From NCBI RefSeq assembly GCF_041080625.1, contig NZ_CP163518.1, forward strand, positions 1,302,001 through 1,366,000: DNA of 64,000 nt, read 5' to 3'. Positions 18,823 to 28,163 of the stretch are shown in pieces (within the stretch, counting starts at the first letter, position 1; each line of letters opens with the position of its first letter). This stretch comes from Streptomyces sp. CG1. Its GTDB lineage: Bacteria > Actinomycetota > Actinomycetes > Streptomycetales > Streptomycetaceae. Under the pieces are notes generated by a model, which was not told where the DNA came from, ran no database searches, and worked only from the letters and a program-made list of their open reading frames with translations. Made by a program: the position numbers and the translations under genes.

Positions 18823-20668
18823 CAGTGCGCTCCTGAAGGGTCGTTGTGCTGTCGACGGCCCGCAGCCAGAGTTCGCAGGCCACCGTGGTGAGCAGGGCGC
18901 CGTCGTCGAGCTGGGGTGCGTCGGGCTGACCGCACAGGGCGGTGAGCCGGTCCGCGTCGACCAGCCCGCGGGCGGCGAGGTGGGAGTCTTTCCAGAGGCC
19001 GACGAGGTCGGTGGCGTGCTCGCGGACTCCGAGGGCGAGGTCCAGGTCTCCGACGCCCTTGGTGGTACGGGTGAGCAGCTGCCTCGGGAGGACGTCGGCC
19101 ATGGCCCGCTGGAGCAGCGGCTTATAGACGTGCGGCTGGACCCGCTCCTCGATCCGTACCGAGAGTGCGGCCTCGATCACCCGGTCGTCCAGGAACGGGG
19201 CCGAGATCGGCAGGCCTGCGCGGCCAGTGAGGTCGGCGAGGGCGCGGACCAGCCGGGCGCCGTCGCGGATGCCGTCCAGTTCCAGGTGCCGGCCGGGAGT
19301 CGGGGCAAGGGGGTGCGCGGTGGCCGCGGCCCGGCCGATTTCACCGTGGACCAGGTTGACGGCGTACGGCGTGACCCAGTCCGGGAGCGTCGTCGGCACC
19401 CCCCAGGTGAGCAGAGGGGTGCGCCAGTCGGCGGCCGGTCCGCAGCTGACGGCACAACGGGCCAGCCACCGGCGGTAGGAGCGGCGCCGGGCCAGCTGAC
19501 GGGCGGTGTCCGGCCAGGACCAGCCGAACATGCCTCGGTAAGCGGCGATCCGGCGGACAGCGGCCCACGGGTGAGTGCGCAGCAGGTCGAGGGCGAGGGT
19601 GGGCAGCCCGACAAACAGGTGGTCTCCGCCGTGGCCGGTGAGGTGCACCTGTGAGCCGGCCCGGCGGGCGAGTTCGGTCACGGCGAGCACCCGCGAACGC
19701 TGCACGAGGGCGATGGAGGGTTCGTCAAGTCGCTCGGTCGCGGCGCCGACGAGGTCCGTGTAGGCGAGCGGGAGCCGCTCGGCGGGCAGGATCCGGTGGT
19801 CGAGGGCCGGATTCAACTGGATGGCGCGGGCAGCCCAGTCGCTGTCGTCATCGAGCGGGTCCCGGCTGTCGGCGGTGATGGCCAGTACGGCCGGGCCGCC
19901 CTGCCGGGTGCGCTCGCGCTGGGCGAGGTAACTGACCGTTGTCGAGTCGAAGCCGCCGGAGAGTTCCGTGCTGACCATCCCGCGACCCGTCATATGGAGG
20001 CGGACGGAGGATTCCATGGCCTCGTAGACCGGCCCAGCCCCGTCGGCTACCGGCCGGGTCGGGGACGGTAGCTCCCACCACCGCCGTACCGCGACGGCCT
20101 GCCGGGCGTCGATCCGCAGATAGCTGCCCGGTGGTGTCGGCGCGATGCCATGCCAGGCGGTTCGCTCGCCGAGCGGGTGCGGGACGGGTTCCAGCAGGCG
20201 CAGGGCGAGGGCGGCCTCGTCCACGGGCGCGCCGACCAGTTCGGCCAGCGTCTGTGCCCGGTCGCCAACCAGGAGGGTTTCGCCGTGCCGGGTTCGGTAG
20301 ATCTGGCGGAGGCCGGAGGCCGTGCCCTGGACCCTGATCGTGCCGCCGACGGTGGCCAGCGCATGGAAGACACCAGGGAGCCGCGCAAGGACGCGGTCCA
20401 GTTCGGCAATGTCCCGGCAGCGTCCCAGTGCTGTCCGCAGGGGATCGAGTTCGACCGGTCCTGGGCCGATGAGGACCAGCGCGTCGGCCCCGGAACGTAT
20501 GTCGGTGAGCCGGCTGTGCGGGAGATCGGCGAGGATCCAGGGGCGCCCGGACGGGTGGGGCACCAGATGGGTGGGTCGGAAGGGAAGGCACCCGGCAACA
20601 GCGGATGCCGCTTTGTGGTCCGGCAGCATGATGAAGCGGTCTATGCTGCCGCCGAGTGCCTTCGTCAC
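18803..20668 (-). CDS. Lasso cyclase (asparagine synthetase homologue)
   Basis: This 621-aa enzyme has an N-terminal glutaminase-like domain without the catalytic Cys at position 2 and a C-terminal ATP-pyrophosphatase domain with the P-loop ELSGGFDSTT (Ser237-Thr243). Lasso cyclases activate an Asp or Glu side chain with ATP and join it to the new N-terminus to thread the ring. Here the acceptor would be Asp8 of the 16-residue core. A GTG at 20668 opens the frame; an ATG 13 codons later (20629, MLPDHKAAS) is a possible start. The gene follows the precursor after 13 bp and overlaps the RRE gene by 20 bp. Confidence 0.9.
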   Translation of the reverse strand: MTKALGGSIDRFIMLPDHKAASAVAGCLPFRPTHLVPHPSGRPWILADLPHSRLTDIRSGADALVLIGPGPVELDPLRTALGRCRDIAELDRVLARLPGVFHALATVGGTIRVQGTASGLRQIYRTRHGETLLVGDRAQTLAELVGAPVDEAALALRLLEPVPHPLGERTAWHGIAPTPPGSYLRIDARQAVAVRRWWELPSPTRPVADGAGPVYEAMESSVRLHMTGRGMVSTELSGGFDSTTVSYLAQRERTRQGGPAVLAITADSRDPLDDDSDWAARAIQLNPALDHRILPAERLPLAYTDLVGAATERLDEPSIALVQRSRVLAVTELARRAGSQVHLTGHGGDHLFVGLPTLALDLLRTHPWAAVRRIAAYRGMFGWSWPDTARQLARRRSYRRWLARCAVSCGPAADWRTPLLTWGVPTTLPDWVTPYAVNLVHGEIGRAAATAHPLAPTPGRHLELDGIRDGARLVRALADLTGRAGLPISAPFLDDRVIEAALSVRIEERVQPHVYKPLLQRAMADVLPRQLLTRTTKGVGDLDLALGVREHATDLVGLWKDSHLAARGLVDADRLTALCGQPDAPQLDDGALLTTVACELWLRAVDSTTTLQERTDAPSLT

Positions 20669-20681
20669 GCTACGCGCCCTC

Positions 20682-20795
20682 TCACGGTATGAGTCGGCCG
20701 ACCAACTGGTCGGCCTTGATCCTGCCGAAACCGGCGGTGGCGGCGGCGAACGCGCCGCGTGCCGTGAGCTTCGGGGCCTGGTAGGGCTTCTTCAT
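20682..20795 (-). CDS. Lassomycin-type lasso precursor peptide
   Basis: This is a 37-aa precursor starting at ATG 20795 with AGGAGG seven to eight bases upstream. The leader contains YQAPKL, the YxxPxL motif read by the RRE protein, and has Thr20 at position -2, the residue needed for cleavage. The predicted core is GFGRIKADQLVGRLIP, with Gly1 and Asp8 for an eight-residue ring. As I recall lassomycin (GLRRLFADQLVGRRNI), nine of sixteen positions are identical, including the whole ADQLVGR block. The gene sits 13 bp before the cyclase. It is in frame with a LuxR-type HTH domain upstream without an intervening stop, discussed separately. Confidence 0.92.
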   Translation of the reverse strand: MKKPYQAPKLTARGAFAAATAGFGRIKADQLVGRLIP

Positions 20796-21131
20796 GGGAT
20801 TCACCTCCTCTTCTTGCTCGGGCCATTCGCGGTGGGAACCATCCTGCTGGGGCTTTCCTGGTTCGCCCACTGTCGTCTGCGACAATCTCTGGGTGTATGC
20901 CGCGGCTGCGAGGCAGACTTTCAAGCGGCTACTCAAACCGAGCTTCGCCTGAATGCTCACAATGTGCGCACGAACTGTTCGCTCGGTGACGAATATTTCC
21001 CCCGCGATGTCCATATTGGTCGGGCCTTCCGCCATCAGCGCGAAAACTTCTCGCTCGCGCGTGGTGAGTCGGCCCACGCGCCGCAGGGCGGTCACCCACT
21101 GCGGCGCACCCGCCGAATCCCGAGAACTCAT
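20682..21131 (-). CDS. LuxR-type HTH domain in continuous frame with the lasso precursor
   Basis: From ATG 21131, behind a GGGGGA ribosome binding site, the frame gives 149 aa. An in-frame ATG at 21149 is an alternative. Residues 21-78 form a GerE/LuxR DNA-binding domain (LTTREREVFALMAEG, NMDIAGEIFVTERTVRAHI, KLGLSSR). No receiver or autoinducer domain is present. After a linker of about 32 residues, which at DNA level is the ribosome binding region of the precursor, the frame passes without a stop into the lasso precursor (113-149). The HTH probably regulates one or both RiPP operons. It may be made only as a fusion, or ribosomes may also start internally at 20795. Confidence 0.8.
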   Translation of the reverse strand: MSSRDSAGAPQWVTALRRVGRLTTREREVFALMAEGPTNMDIAGEIFVTERTVRAHIVSIQAKLGLSSRLKVCLAAAAYTQRLSQTTVGEPGKPQQDGSHREWPEQEEEVNPMKKPYQAPKLTARGAFAAATAGFGRIKADQLVGRLIP

Positions 21132-21341
21132 CGATCCCCCTTTGCTCATCGGATTGAGCGGTACGTCGATCATGTCAGGGGGTATGCGGAATGATCGCTT
21201 CCAGGGTAATGTTTCCGTCAAGTTGCGTGCCGCTGATTTCTCGCCACACGGCCCCGTTCGCAGGCCGGTCGGGGTGATCGAGAGGTTTCAGATCGACCGA
21301 AAGTCGAATGTACAGGGAACCGGACTACGTCGCGGAAATGG

Positions 21342-21384
21342 CACGGCCGGTTTCCCGCGGGTGCTCCGCGGGAAACCGGCCGTG
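21342..21384. terminator. 19-bp perfect hairpin between the two RiPP operons
   Basis: The arms CACGGCCGGTTTCCCGCGG (21342-21360) and its exact reverse complement (21366-21384) enclose a 5-base loop. It begins six bases after the stop of the small membrane protein gene. It therefore probably ends the lanthipeptide transcript and separates it from the LuxR-lasso operon. Confidence 0.85.
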
Positions 21385-21389
21385 TCAGA

Positions 21390-21653
21390 TCAGGAACCGT
21401 CCTCGCCCGAGCGCGACCGGGCTACCCAGTACGCGCCCTGGCTGATCATCAGGATCCCGACCAGTTGCGGTACATGCCGCACGAACGAATCATTGCCGAG
21501 AGGTAACCAGCCCAGAGTCGCGGCAGCCACCAGCGCGACTCCGAAAACTGCGAGTGCCACTCCGCTCATCAGCCAGAAGCGTGGTGGGCGTTGGCCAGTG
21601 GATGGCTCCTTCGCGTCGGTACCGTCAGGCAGGTCAGGGTTTCGCGGAGTCAT
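21390..21653 (-). CDS. Small two-helix membrane protein
   Basis: This 87-aa protein has a Pro-rich charged N-terminus, a hydrophobic helix at about 27-49 (LMSGVALAVFGVALVAAATL) and a second at about 60-78 (HVPQLVGILMISQGAYWV). It starts at ATG with AGGA seven bases upstream, 39 bp after the LanT gene, and is followed at once by the strong hairpin, so it is the last gene of the lanthipeptide operon. Small membrane proteins at this place often give producer immunity. No family motif supports that here, so immunity is only a suggestion. Confidence 0.7.
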   Translation of the reverse strand: MTPRNPDLPDGTDAKEPSTGQRPPRFWLMSGVALAVFGVALVAAATLGWLPLGNDSFVRHVPQLVGILMISQGAYWVARSRSGEDGS

Positions 21654-21692
21654 GGCTCGATCCTACTTCTCTGATCAGTCGCCATTCCGGCG

Positions 21693-23528
21693 TCACTCCC
21701 GTTGGTCCGAAAAGGAATCCTCGTCGAGGTAGCCGGCTGCCTGAAGCGTGAAAAGCCGGGCGTACGCCCCGTTCTGCTCCATCAACTCCCGGTGGCTGCC
21801 CCGCTCGATCAGTGCCCCCTGTTCCAGGACCAGGATCTCGTCGGCCATCCGGACGGTGGAGAAGCGGTGGGCTATCAGGACCGCGGTCGCGCCGGCGGCG
21901 ATCTCACGGAGCTTGCCGAAGACCTCCGCCTCCGCCTCGGCATCGATCGACGCGGTGGGCTCGTCCAGCACCACCAGCGGCGCCTTGCGCATGAACGCGC
22001 GGGCCAGGGCTACCTTCTGCCACTGCCCGATCGACAGTTGCCTGCCGCCCTCGAACATCCTCCCCAGCACGGAGTCGTAGCCCTGCGGCAGGCGGCTGAG
22101 GAAATCGTCCGCGCCGCTCTGCTTGCCAGCCCGGCGTATCCGTGCGTCGTCCCCCAGTTCGGTCACAGATCCAAAACCGATGTTCTCCGCCGCCGTCATC
22201 TCGTACTGGACGAAGTCCTGGAAGATGACGCCAATGTTGGCCCGCAGGTCCGCCAGGTCGTACTCCTGGATCGGGATCCCGTCGATCAGGATCTCCCCAG
22301 AGGTCGGCTCGTAGAGCCGGCCAAGCAGCTTGACCAGGGTGGTCTTGCCGGCGCCGTTGTGCCCGACGATCGCCGTGCAGCGGCCGGCCGGGATCAAGCA
22401 GGACAGGCCGGAGAACACCGGTCGGTCCGTCCCTGGATAGGTGAAGCTGACGTCACGGAGTTCGATCCCCTGCTCCAGCTTGGCCGGGAACGGGCGGGTG
22501 CCCCCTGTGATCCGGGACTCGGGCAGGTCCAGGTACTCGAAGACGTTCCCGACGAACAGTACGTTTCGGTAGAGCTCGCCGATCCCGAACAGCACGCTGT
22601 GCGCAGACGTCTGGACGAGGTTGATCGCCTGGGTGTAGGCGGCCAGCCGACCCACCGCCGCGGCCGTCGCCGTGGTCGCCAGCGCGTACACCAGCGCACC
22701 GGAGGAGACCAGGACGCTGACCAGGCCCAGAGGGAAGGCCGCAAACGCCTGCTTCCTGGCCAGCCGCCTGTCCGTTCCGTAGAACTCCTCACTCAGTGCG
22801 CGGTACCGGCCGACCAACTCCCCGCCGAGGTCGAACAGCCGGACCTCCTTGAAAGTCCGGTCGGTGGTGGTCAGGTACTGGAGGTACTGCATCATGCGGC
22901 GCTTCGACGCGCGTTCGCGCTCCACGGTGTAGCCACGCCGCCCGTAGATCAGCGATGCCGCGATCGACGGGACGGGTGACACCAGGATGAGCAGGCCGAC
23001 CCAGATGTTCCAGGAGAGCAACACGCCCGCCACCGAGGCCAATTGAACGACGTTCTGTCCGACCTCGATGATCCCCTGGAAGATCTGGAACGGACGGCTC
23101 GCGCCCTCCCGGTTGGCCCGCTGGAGGATGTCGTAGGTGTCGGCGTTTTCGTACTGCTCCAGGTCCAGCCGGGTCGCCTTGCTCATCAGCCGCTCATTGA
23201 CGCGGTAGGTGAACTGTAGTTGGAGGAGCATCCGGGCGTACTGCTCCCAGGTGCCGAACAGGTGCGTCAGGACCGCCAGCAGGGCCAGCAGGCCACCTTT
23301 GATCAGCGCCGTCCGGGGTGTACCGCCACCGGCCCGGATCGCGTCGACGACGCTCTGCACCGCCTCCTGCGTCAGCTTGATCTGCAGCGACGGGAGAAGT
23401 CCGGTGACCAGGGTTAGCGCGAGCACCACGCAGACCGTCCGCGGGCTGAGCCGCCAGAACAGCGCGACCACCCGCACACCCGAGCGGAATCGCGGCCAGG
23501 ACTGCAGTGTCGTGTCGGCGGTACTCAT
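21693..23528 (-). CDS. Lanthipeptide ABC exporter (LanT-like, no peptidase domain)
   Basis: Starting at ATG 23528, which overlaps the LanB stop (ATGA), the protein has 611 aa. Membrane helices occupy about residues 20-330. The ATPase domain has Walker A IVGHNGAGKTTL, a signature LSIGQWQKVALARA typical of NisT-like class I exporters, and Walker B LVVLDEPTAS. There is no C39 peptidase domain, so the leader must be removed by another protease; a secreted prolyl peptidase gene lies upstream. A longer frame reaching 23720 exists but lies inside lanB and is not used. Confidence 0.88.
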   Translation of the reverse strand: MSTADTTLQSWPRFRSGVRVVALFWRLSPRTVCVVLALTLVTGLLPSLQIKLTQEAVQSVVDAIRAGGGTPRTALIKGGLLALLAVLTHLFGTWEQYARMLLQLQFTYRVNERLMSKATRLDLEQYENADTYDILQRANREGASRPFQIFQGIIEVGQNVVQLASVAGVLLSWNIWVGLLILVSPVPSIAASLIYGRRGYTVERERASKRRMMQYLQYLTTTDRTFKEVRLFDLGGELVGRYRALSEEFYGTDRRLARKQAFAAFPLGLVSVLVSSGALVYALATTATAAAVGRLAAYTQAINLVQTSAHSVLFGIGELYRNVLFVGNVFEYLDLPESRITGGTRPFPAKLEQGIELRDVSFTYPGTDRPVFSGLSCLIPAGRCTAIVGHNGAGKTTLVKLLGRLYEPTSGEILIDGIPIQEYDLADLRANIGVIFQDFVQYEMTAAENIGFGSVTELGDDARIRRAGKQSGADDFLSRLPQGYDSVLGRMFEGGRQLSIGQWQKVALARAFMRKAPLVVLDEPTASIDAEAEAEVFGKLREIAAGATAVLIAHRFSTVRMADEILVLEQGALIERGSHRELMEQNGAYARLFTLQAAGYLDEDSFSDQRE

Positions 23529-26500
23529 CGGGCCCCCGCCCTGGCTGGTACGCCCGCTGGCCTGCCCCGGATCGCGTCCAGGGCGAGGCGCCACAGCCCG
23601 TAGCAGTACTCCTCCTTCTCCCGGTCCACGCCGAGCAGCCGGTTGCTCTGCATGTGCGCAAGGCTGACCAGCACGGCCTGCTCGACGGCTGCGCCCCGTT
23701 CCCCGGGGTGGTGCCGCCATACCGCGTCTCGCATCCGGGCCACCGCCGCCCGCTGCGCCGTGAACAGCGGCGCCAGCGCCTCGCGGTGGGCCGCGGCGAG
23801 CGAGTCCGGGTGCGCCGCCCAGGGCGCCAGCAGGTTGGTGAGGTAGCGCCGGTCGCGCCGGAAGTCGTCACGCATGGCTGTGGTCAGTTCCGGTAGCAGC
23901 GGCGCCCGCTCGGGCGGCCGGCCGTACCAGTCCTGGTACAGCGCGTGGTGGGCATGGACCATCAGGTGTTCCGCGGACGGCTGACCGTTCTCTGCCCTTG
24001 CCCGCAGCAACCCGGTGACCAGGTCGCTGTTGGCGGTGAAGAGACGTTCGGCGTCCGCGATCACCTCGATGCCGCCGTAGCGTTCGATCTCCCGTTCATA
24101 GGTGTCGAGTTGCACTTGGTCTGCCGCTCCTGCCCTGGCCAGCTGGTGGCCCCAGCGAATCGCCTCAAGGAGCAAGGCCTCCCGAGTCTCCTCTTCAGCT
24201 GCGTGGAAGCGCACCCGCAGATGGGCGTCGGGGTCGGCGTACCGGACGTAGAACCATCGGTCGATCAGTTCTCGCTTCCGCAGTTCCTCGACCAGGTCGG
24301 CCAGTCGGCCCGTGATCAAGTCGTCCTCGGACGCGTCGTCGCAGTAGACCTTCAGATAGGTCCACTCACCGCCGGGCGGGAACCGTCGCCGCGGACTGCG
24401 CAGGCCGACCCGCTCCGAGGACGACTGCACCAGCCGTCGGTGCGCGGCCTCTGGGGTGCGCGGTGTCCCCGGCGCGGTGCCGGCTCCCTCCCTCAGCATG
24501 ACGGGGATCACCAGCTCGCTGACATACTGCCTGTCTTCGGTGTCCCGCAGCCACAGACCGTCCGTCGCGGGCAGCATCTCGTGCAGTTCCAGGAAGGCGG
24601 GCGAGCCCTCCCGCAGCGCCGTCAGCGCCTCCCGGTGTAGTTGCTGCCGGCCGAGCGGGCTGTCCAGGTCCACCAGCAGCCGGTTGTCCAACTGGACGAC
24701 ATACACGTACCGGTCGATCCCCCATCGTTCGCGTAGTGCGGACAGGGTCGCGTCGAAACCGTCGCCGTCGTGGTCGTCCGCGTCGGCTGCCAGCTCTCCG
24801 GGCCGCAGATTCCACTGCGCCGGCCGGAGCACCACGTTGCCTCGACATACCCGCGGCAGGAACGGCAATGTGTCCAGGTCATGCCACTGGAAGCCGACCG
24901 GCAGTGCGAAACCGTCCTGAGAGGCTTCCAGCACGAACCGGGCCGCGTTCGGCGCGGTGGTGCCCACCAGCATGTGGTTCTGGTGCGCCACCACCTCTCT
25001 GCCGAGGCGAAGTGAACGCAGGTAGAACCGCTTCGGGGTGGCGCCGACGACGAGGTCCGAGAGAGGCATCTGCCGTTCAGGCTCCACCGTCGGCAGCGCG
25101 TTGACGAGGATCTCGTAATCCCGCGCGGCCCGGTGGGTTGCCACGTTGGCCCCTACAGCGAAGGTCGGCTGGTAGTTCACCTCCGCGTGGATCGCGTCGC
25201 CGCTCCGGTACTGTGCGTCGTCCAGGTACCGGCGCAGCTCGTCGACCGCCTCCTCGTCCAGGATGCCGCCGAAGCGGCCCATCGACCGGCCGCCGAAGGT
25301 CACGCCGTCGGCCGCCACCACCAGCCGCCAGTCCCCGGCGTCGAGCGTCGCCGCGGAGTCCGCCTGCACCTGGCAGAACAGGTCGACGGCGGCCAGCGGG
25401 GGCGCGTCCGAGGTGCTCGGATCCCAGACCGTCAGCCGCGCAACGTCCTCATCGGAGAGGGTGAGTGTGCGGCTGCCCGAGCGCAGGCAGTCTGCGAGCA
25501 GCCGGGCCAGGTGGCGCTGCTGGGCGTCGGGCCGGCCGGGGTACGGCGGGATGCGTGGGGCTCGTGGCGCGGCGGGCCGCGTGTACGTCGCGGGCGCGCC
25601 CAGCCCGGTACGGGCATCCAGCAGTTCCAGCACGGGCACCTCTGTGTGGGTGCCGTACCGCTCGACGAACCGTTCGTGGTACTCGGCGAGGTGCGGCTGC
25701 CGGATGGGATGGCAGCCCAGTCGCATCAGCGTCTCGACCGCGTCGGCGGCGGCCACCCCGATCGCTTGGTTCACCGACGGCTCGCGCACACCGAGCCGGG
25801 TGTCCACGTGGAACGGCACCGCCGCATCGCCCTCGTGGATGTCACGCTGCCGGTCCGCCGCCCGCCGCAGCAAGTCGGATCTGGTTCCGGGCACGGCCCG
25901 GTCGCTCCGGTCGAGCAGCTCCCGCAGGTCCGACCAGGCAGCGGCGCTCCCGGGCCCGGCGCGCTCGGCCAGCAGCCGATGCAGATGCTCCTCGGGCCGG
26001 AACTCGGTGCGCGGCGGCCGCAGATCGGTCAGCAAGTAGCGGGACTCGTGCAGCGCCAGCAGGAAGCTATGTGCGGCCTCCCGGTACTGCGGGCCGGTCT
26101 CGGCGGCCAATGTCTCGACGAGTTCGCCGAACAAGACGGGCTGTGCGCACAGCTGGCCGATGCGGCGCAGCATCGGGGTGGCGGCGATGGTTATCGCACG
26201 GCTGTCGCTCCTGCCGTAGACGTCCGCGTAGGAAAGCAAGAAGCGGTCACCCAAGTCGGCGATCAGCGGGTTCCAAAACAGCCGAGATCGGGCCAGCAGC
26301 TCCTGGTCGGACTCCAGGACGCTGAGGCGGTCCAGCAGCCACCGCATGTCCGAGCGAGTCTGAGTGGCCGCCTCGGCCGGCGCGAGGACCGTCGTGGTCG
26401 AGGCGGCCAGCGGCACCAGGGCCACACCCGCGAACCCGCCGAACGGCGTCGGTCGACTGCTCATCCGGCCGATGTAGCGCGCCAGGCTGGACAGCAGGCG

Positions 26501-26749
26501 CTCGGTCCGTCGCCCGCGGTCGGTCTCTCCCGCCGTGTACCGATCCAGCGCCCGTACCAGGTCCGGGCTTGCGATCTGCAAAGCCTCCCGCACCTCGGGG
26601 CGACCTGCGATGTCAAGAATCCGCTCCCGGCCGCCATTCAGCTCGGTGAAGGTCTCCACGCTCTGCATCGGCGCCCTCAGCAGGGCGAAGCCTGCTGGCT
26701 CGTACAGGCCGTGCGCCACCGTTCTCATCCTCCTTCGTTCCTCAGCCAT
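23525..26749 (-). CDS. Class I lanthipeptide dehydratase (LanB)
   Basis: The 1074-aa protein is a full-length LanB: an N-terminal glutamylation domain (about 1-730) and a C-terminal SpaB_C elimination domain. The latter starts near GGEWTYLKVYC and holds the conserved stretch IDRWFYVRYADPDAHLRVRF. LanB enzymes use glutamyl-tRNA to dehydrate Ser and Thr to Dha and Dhb. The gene starts 8 bp inside lanC and its stop overlaps the exporter start, so lanC-lanB-lanT form one coupled unit behind the precursor. No truncation or frameshift is seen. It is a complete rather than a split dehydratase. Confidence 0.93.
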   Translation of the reverse strand: MAEERRRMRTVAHGLYEPAGFALLRAPMQSVETFTELNGGRERILDIAGRPEVREALQIASPDLVRALDRYTAGETDRGRRTERLLSSLARYIGRMSSRPTPFGGFAGVALVPLAASTTTVLAPAEAATQTRSDMRWLLDRLSVLESDQELLARSRLFWNPLIADLGDRFLLSYADVYGRSDSRAITIAATPMLRRIGQLCAQPVLFGELVETLAAETGPQYREAAHSFLLALHESRYLLTDLRPPRTEFRPEEHLHRLLAERAGPGSAAAWSDLRELLDRSDRAVPGTRSDLLRRAADRQRDIHEGDAAVPFHVDTRLGVREPSVNQAIGVAAADAVETLMRLGCHPIRQPHLAEYHERFVERYGTHTEVPVLELLDARTGLGAPATYTRPAAPRAPRIPPYPGRPDAQQRHLARLLADCLRSGSRTLTLSDEDVARLTVWDPSTSDAPPLAAVDLFCQVQADSAATLDAGDWRLVVAADGVTFGGRSMGRFGGILDEEAVDELRRYLDDAQYRSGDAIHAEVNYQPTFAVGANVATHRAARDYEILVNALPTVEPERQMPLSDLVVGATPKRFYLRSLRLGREVVAHQNHMLVGTTAPNAARFVLEASQDGFALPVGFQWHDLDTLPFLPRVCRGNVVLRPAQWNLRPGELAADADDHDGDGFDATLSALRERWGIDRYVYVVQLDNRLLVDLDSPLGRQQLHREALTALREGSPAFLELHEMLPATDGLWLRDTEDRQYVSELVIPVMLREGAGTAPGTPRTPEAAHRRLVQSSSERVGLRSPRRRFPPGGEWTYLKVYCDDASEDDLITGRLADLVEELRKRELIDRWFYVRYADPDAHLRVRFHAAEEETREALLLEAIRWGHQLARAGAADQVQLDTYEREIERYGGIEVIADAERLFTANSDLVTGLLRARAENGQPSAEHLMVHAHHALYQDWYGRPPERAPLLPELTTAMRDDFRRDRRYLTNLLAPWAAHPDSLAAAHREALAPLFTAQRAAVARMRDAVWRHHPGERGAAVEQAVLVSLAHMQSNRLLGVDREKEEYCYGLWRLALDAIRGRPAGVPARAGAR

Positions 26750-28115
26750 GGAGCATCAGCCCGTTCCACCACGACTGCCGTCCGCCGCCTGCGGCCAGCA
26801 GGCTCAGGCCCACTCCGGCCGCGCCGGTCAGGAAGCTCGGATCGTCGACGAGGTTCCCCGTCGACTCCTCGTCCCGGACGACCAGCAGCTGCTCCGGGTC
26901 GCACTGCGACAGCAGTTGCTCGGTGAGCCACCGGACGTCATCCCTCGCAGTCGCGTCACCGGTCTGCTCCACGACGAAGGCGGCCACGCAGAGCAGACCC
27001 GCCACGCCGTGACAGATCGTCGGCGAGGACACCGACTCGGGCATCGCACGGACGCGGGCCATCGCCGCGCGATGGGCGGCGACCGCGGTCGACCGCAAGT
27101 CGGTGTCGGCCAACGCCGTGCCCGCTTGTAACAGTGCGACCGCGACTCCGGGCGTGCCGTAGCACCAGGCGGTCCGGGTCGGCACTGACCCGGCCGGGTC
27201 CGGCGCTCCGGACTCAGTCAGCGGTATTCCGGCGGGCCAGTCGGGCCCCAACCGGTCCGGCGTCGACCACTCAAGCAGTCGGTCTGCCAGCCGGAGCAGG
27301 GCGGCGCGGACCTCGGGCCTGTCGTGCCCAGCGCGATAGGCGGCGGCGAGGGCCGACAGCACACCGGGGATGCCGTGGGAGAGGCCGGTGTTGTAGTAGC
27401 CGAAGGGGTAGTGCTCGCGGTACTCGTCCAATGGGAACAGTTCCGGCGGCACCCGGCAGGCCAGATCCTTCTCGTCCGAGGTACCGACCACCTTCAGGAG
27501 ATAGCACACCAGGACGTCGACGGCGTCCCGGTGCTCGGAGAGCGTGGCCTCGGGGGCGGAGAGCAGTGCCACGAGCACACCGGCCGCGCCATAGATCACG
27601 TCGTAGTCGGTGGCCGCGTAGCCCTTTTCGCGGACCGGCCACGGGTGTTCCCGGACCTGATCGGCCACCTGCCGCCAGAGCTGGCGGGCACTCGGCGCGT
27701 AGCGGTCATCGACCTGCCGGAACTCCTCGACGGCCAGGGCCAGGCCGGAACTGCCCAGCAGCAGCGAGGCGGTGGGGAGCGGATGGGTGTGGGTGCTGCC
27801 GACCGCACTCTGGAGCTGGGCCTGTGCTCGGGCGAGCCATTCGTGGCGTGACTGGTCGGACGTCGCGGTGTCGGCCGAACGTTCCGCGCTGTCCGCGTGG
27901 CTCGCCAGGGCGAGTTGGAGCAGGGCCACGCCCGTGTGCCCCTTGCCCAGCGACGCGCCGCCCCACTCGAAGGGGTTCCTCGCCCGTGTGGCGGCCCGTT
28001 CCACCGCGTCGGCCACCAGCCGTTCCTGGGAGAGACGCTCCCCGATCAGGGTGGCATGGGCGTGCGCAGCGGCATACGGGTCGGGGGGATCTGCGGAAAT
28101 CCGATGGTTCGACAT
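26742..28115 (-). CDS. Lanthionine synthetase C (LanC)
   Basis: Starting at ATG 28115 this is a 457-aa cyclase. The zinc-binding motifs of the LanC family are present: WCYGTPG near residue 318 and ICHGVAG near 367, giving Cys, Cys and His ligands. Gly-rich repeats such as GYYNTGLSHGIPG and GAAGVGLSLLAAGGG mark the alpha-toroid fold. It adds Cys thiols to the dehydrated residues made by LanB. It is the first enzyme gene after the precursor, separated from it by a 13-bp stem hairpin that would let the precursor transcript outnumber the enzyme transcript. Confidence 0.93.
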   Translation of the reverse strand: MSNHRISADPPDPYAAAHAHATLIGERLSQERLVADAVERAATRARNPFEWGGASLGKGHTGVALLQLALASHADSAERSADTATSDQSRHEWLARAQAQLQSAVGSTHTHPLPTASLLLGSSGLALAVEEFRQVDDRYAPSARQLWRQVADQVREHPWPVREKGYAATDYDVIYGAAGVLVALLSAPEATLSEHRDAVDVLVCYLLKVVGTSDEKDLACRVPPELFPLDEYREHYPFGYYNTGLSHGIPGVLSALAAAYRAGHDRPEVRAALLRLADRLLEWSTPDRLGPDWPAGIPLTESGAPDPAGSVPTRTAWCYGTPGVAVALLQAGTALADTDLRSTAVAAHRAAMARVRAMPESVSSPTICHGVAGLLCVAAFVVEQTGDATARDDVRWLTEQLLSQCDPEQLLVVRDEESTGNLVDDPSFLTGAAGVGLSLLAAGGGRQSWWNGLMLHG

Positions 28116-28163
28116 GGCCACCCGTTTTCTGGTGCGTGTTCCTTGTTCCGGAGGTCGACACAC

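Noticed and set aside
23529..23720. Longer N-terminus for the lanthipeptide exporter
   Set aside because: It lies entirely within lanB and the ATGA overlap at 23525-23528 gives a much better start.
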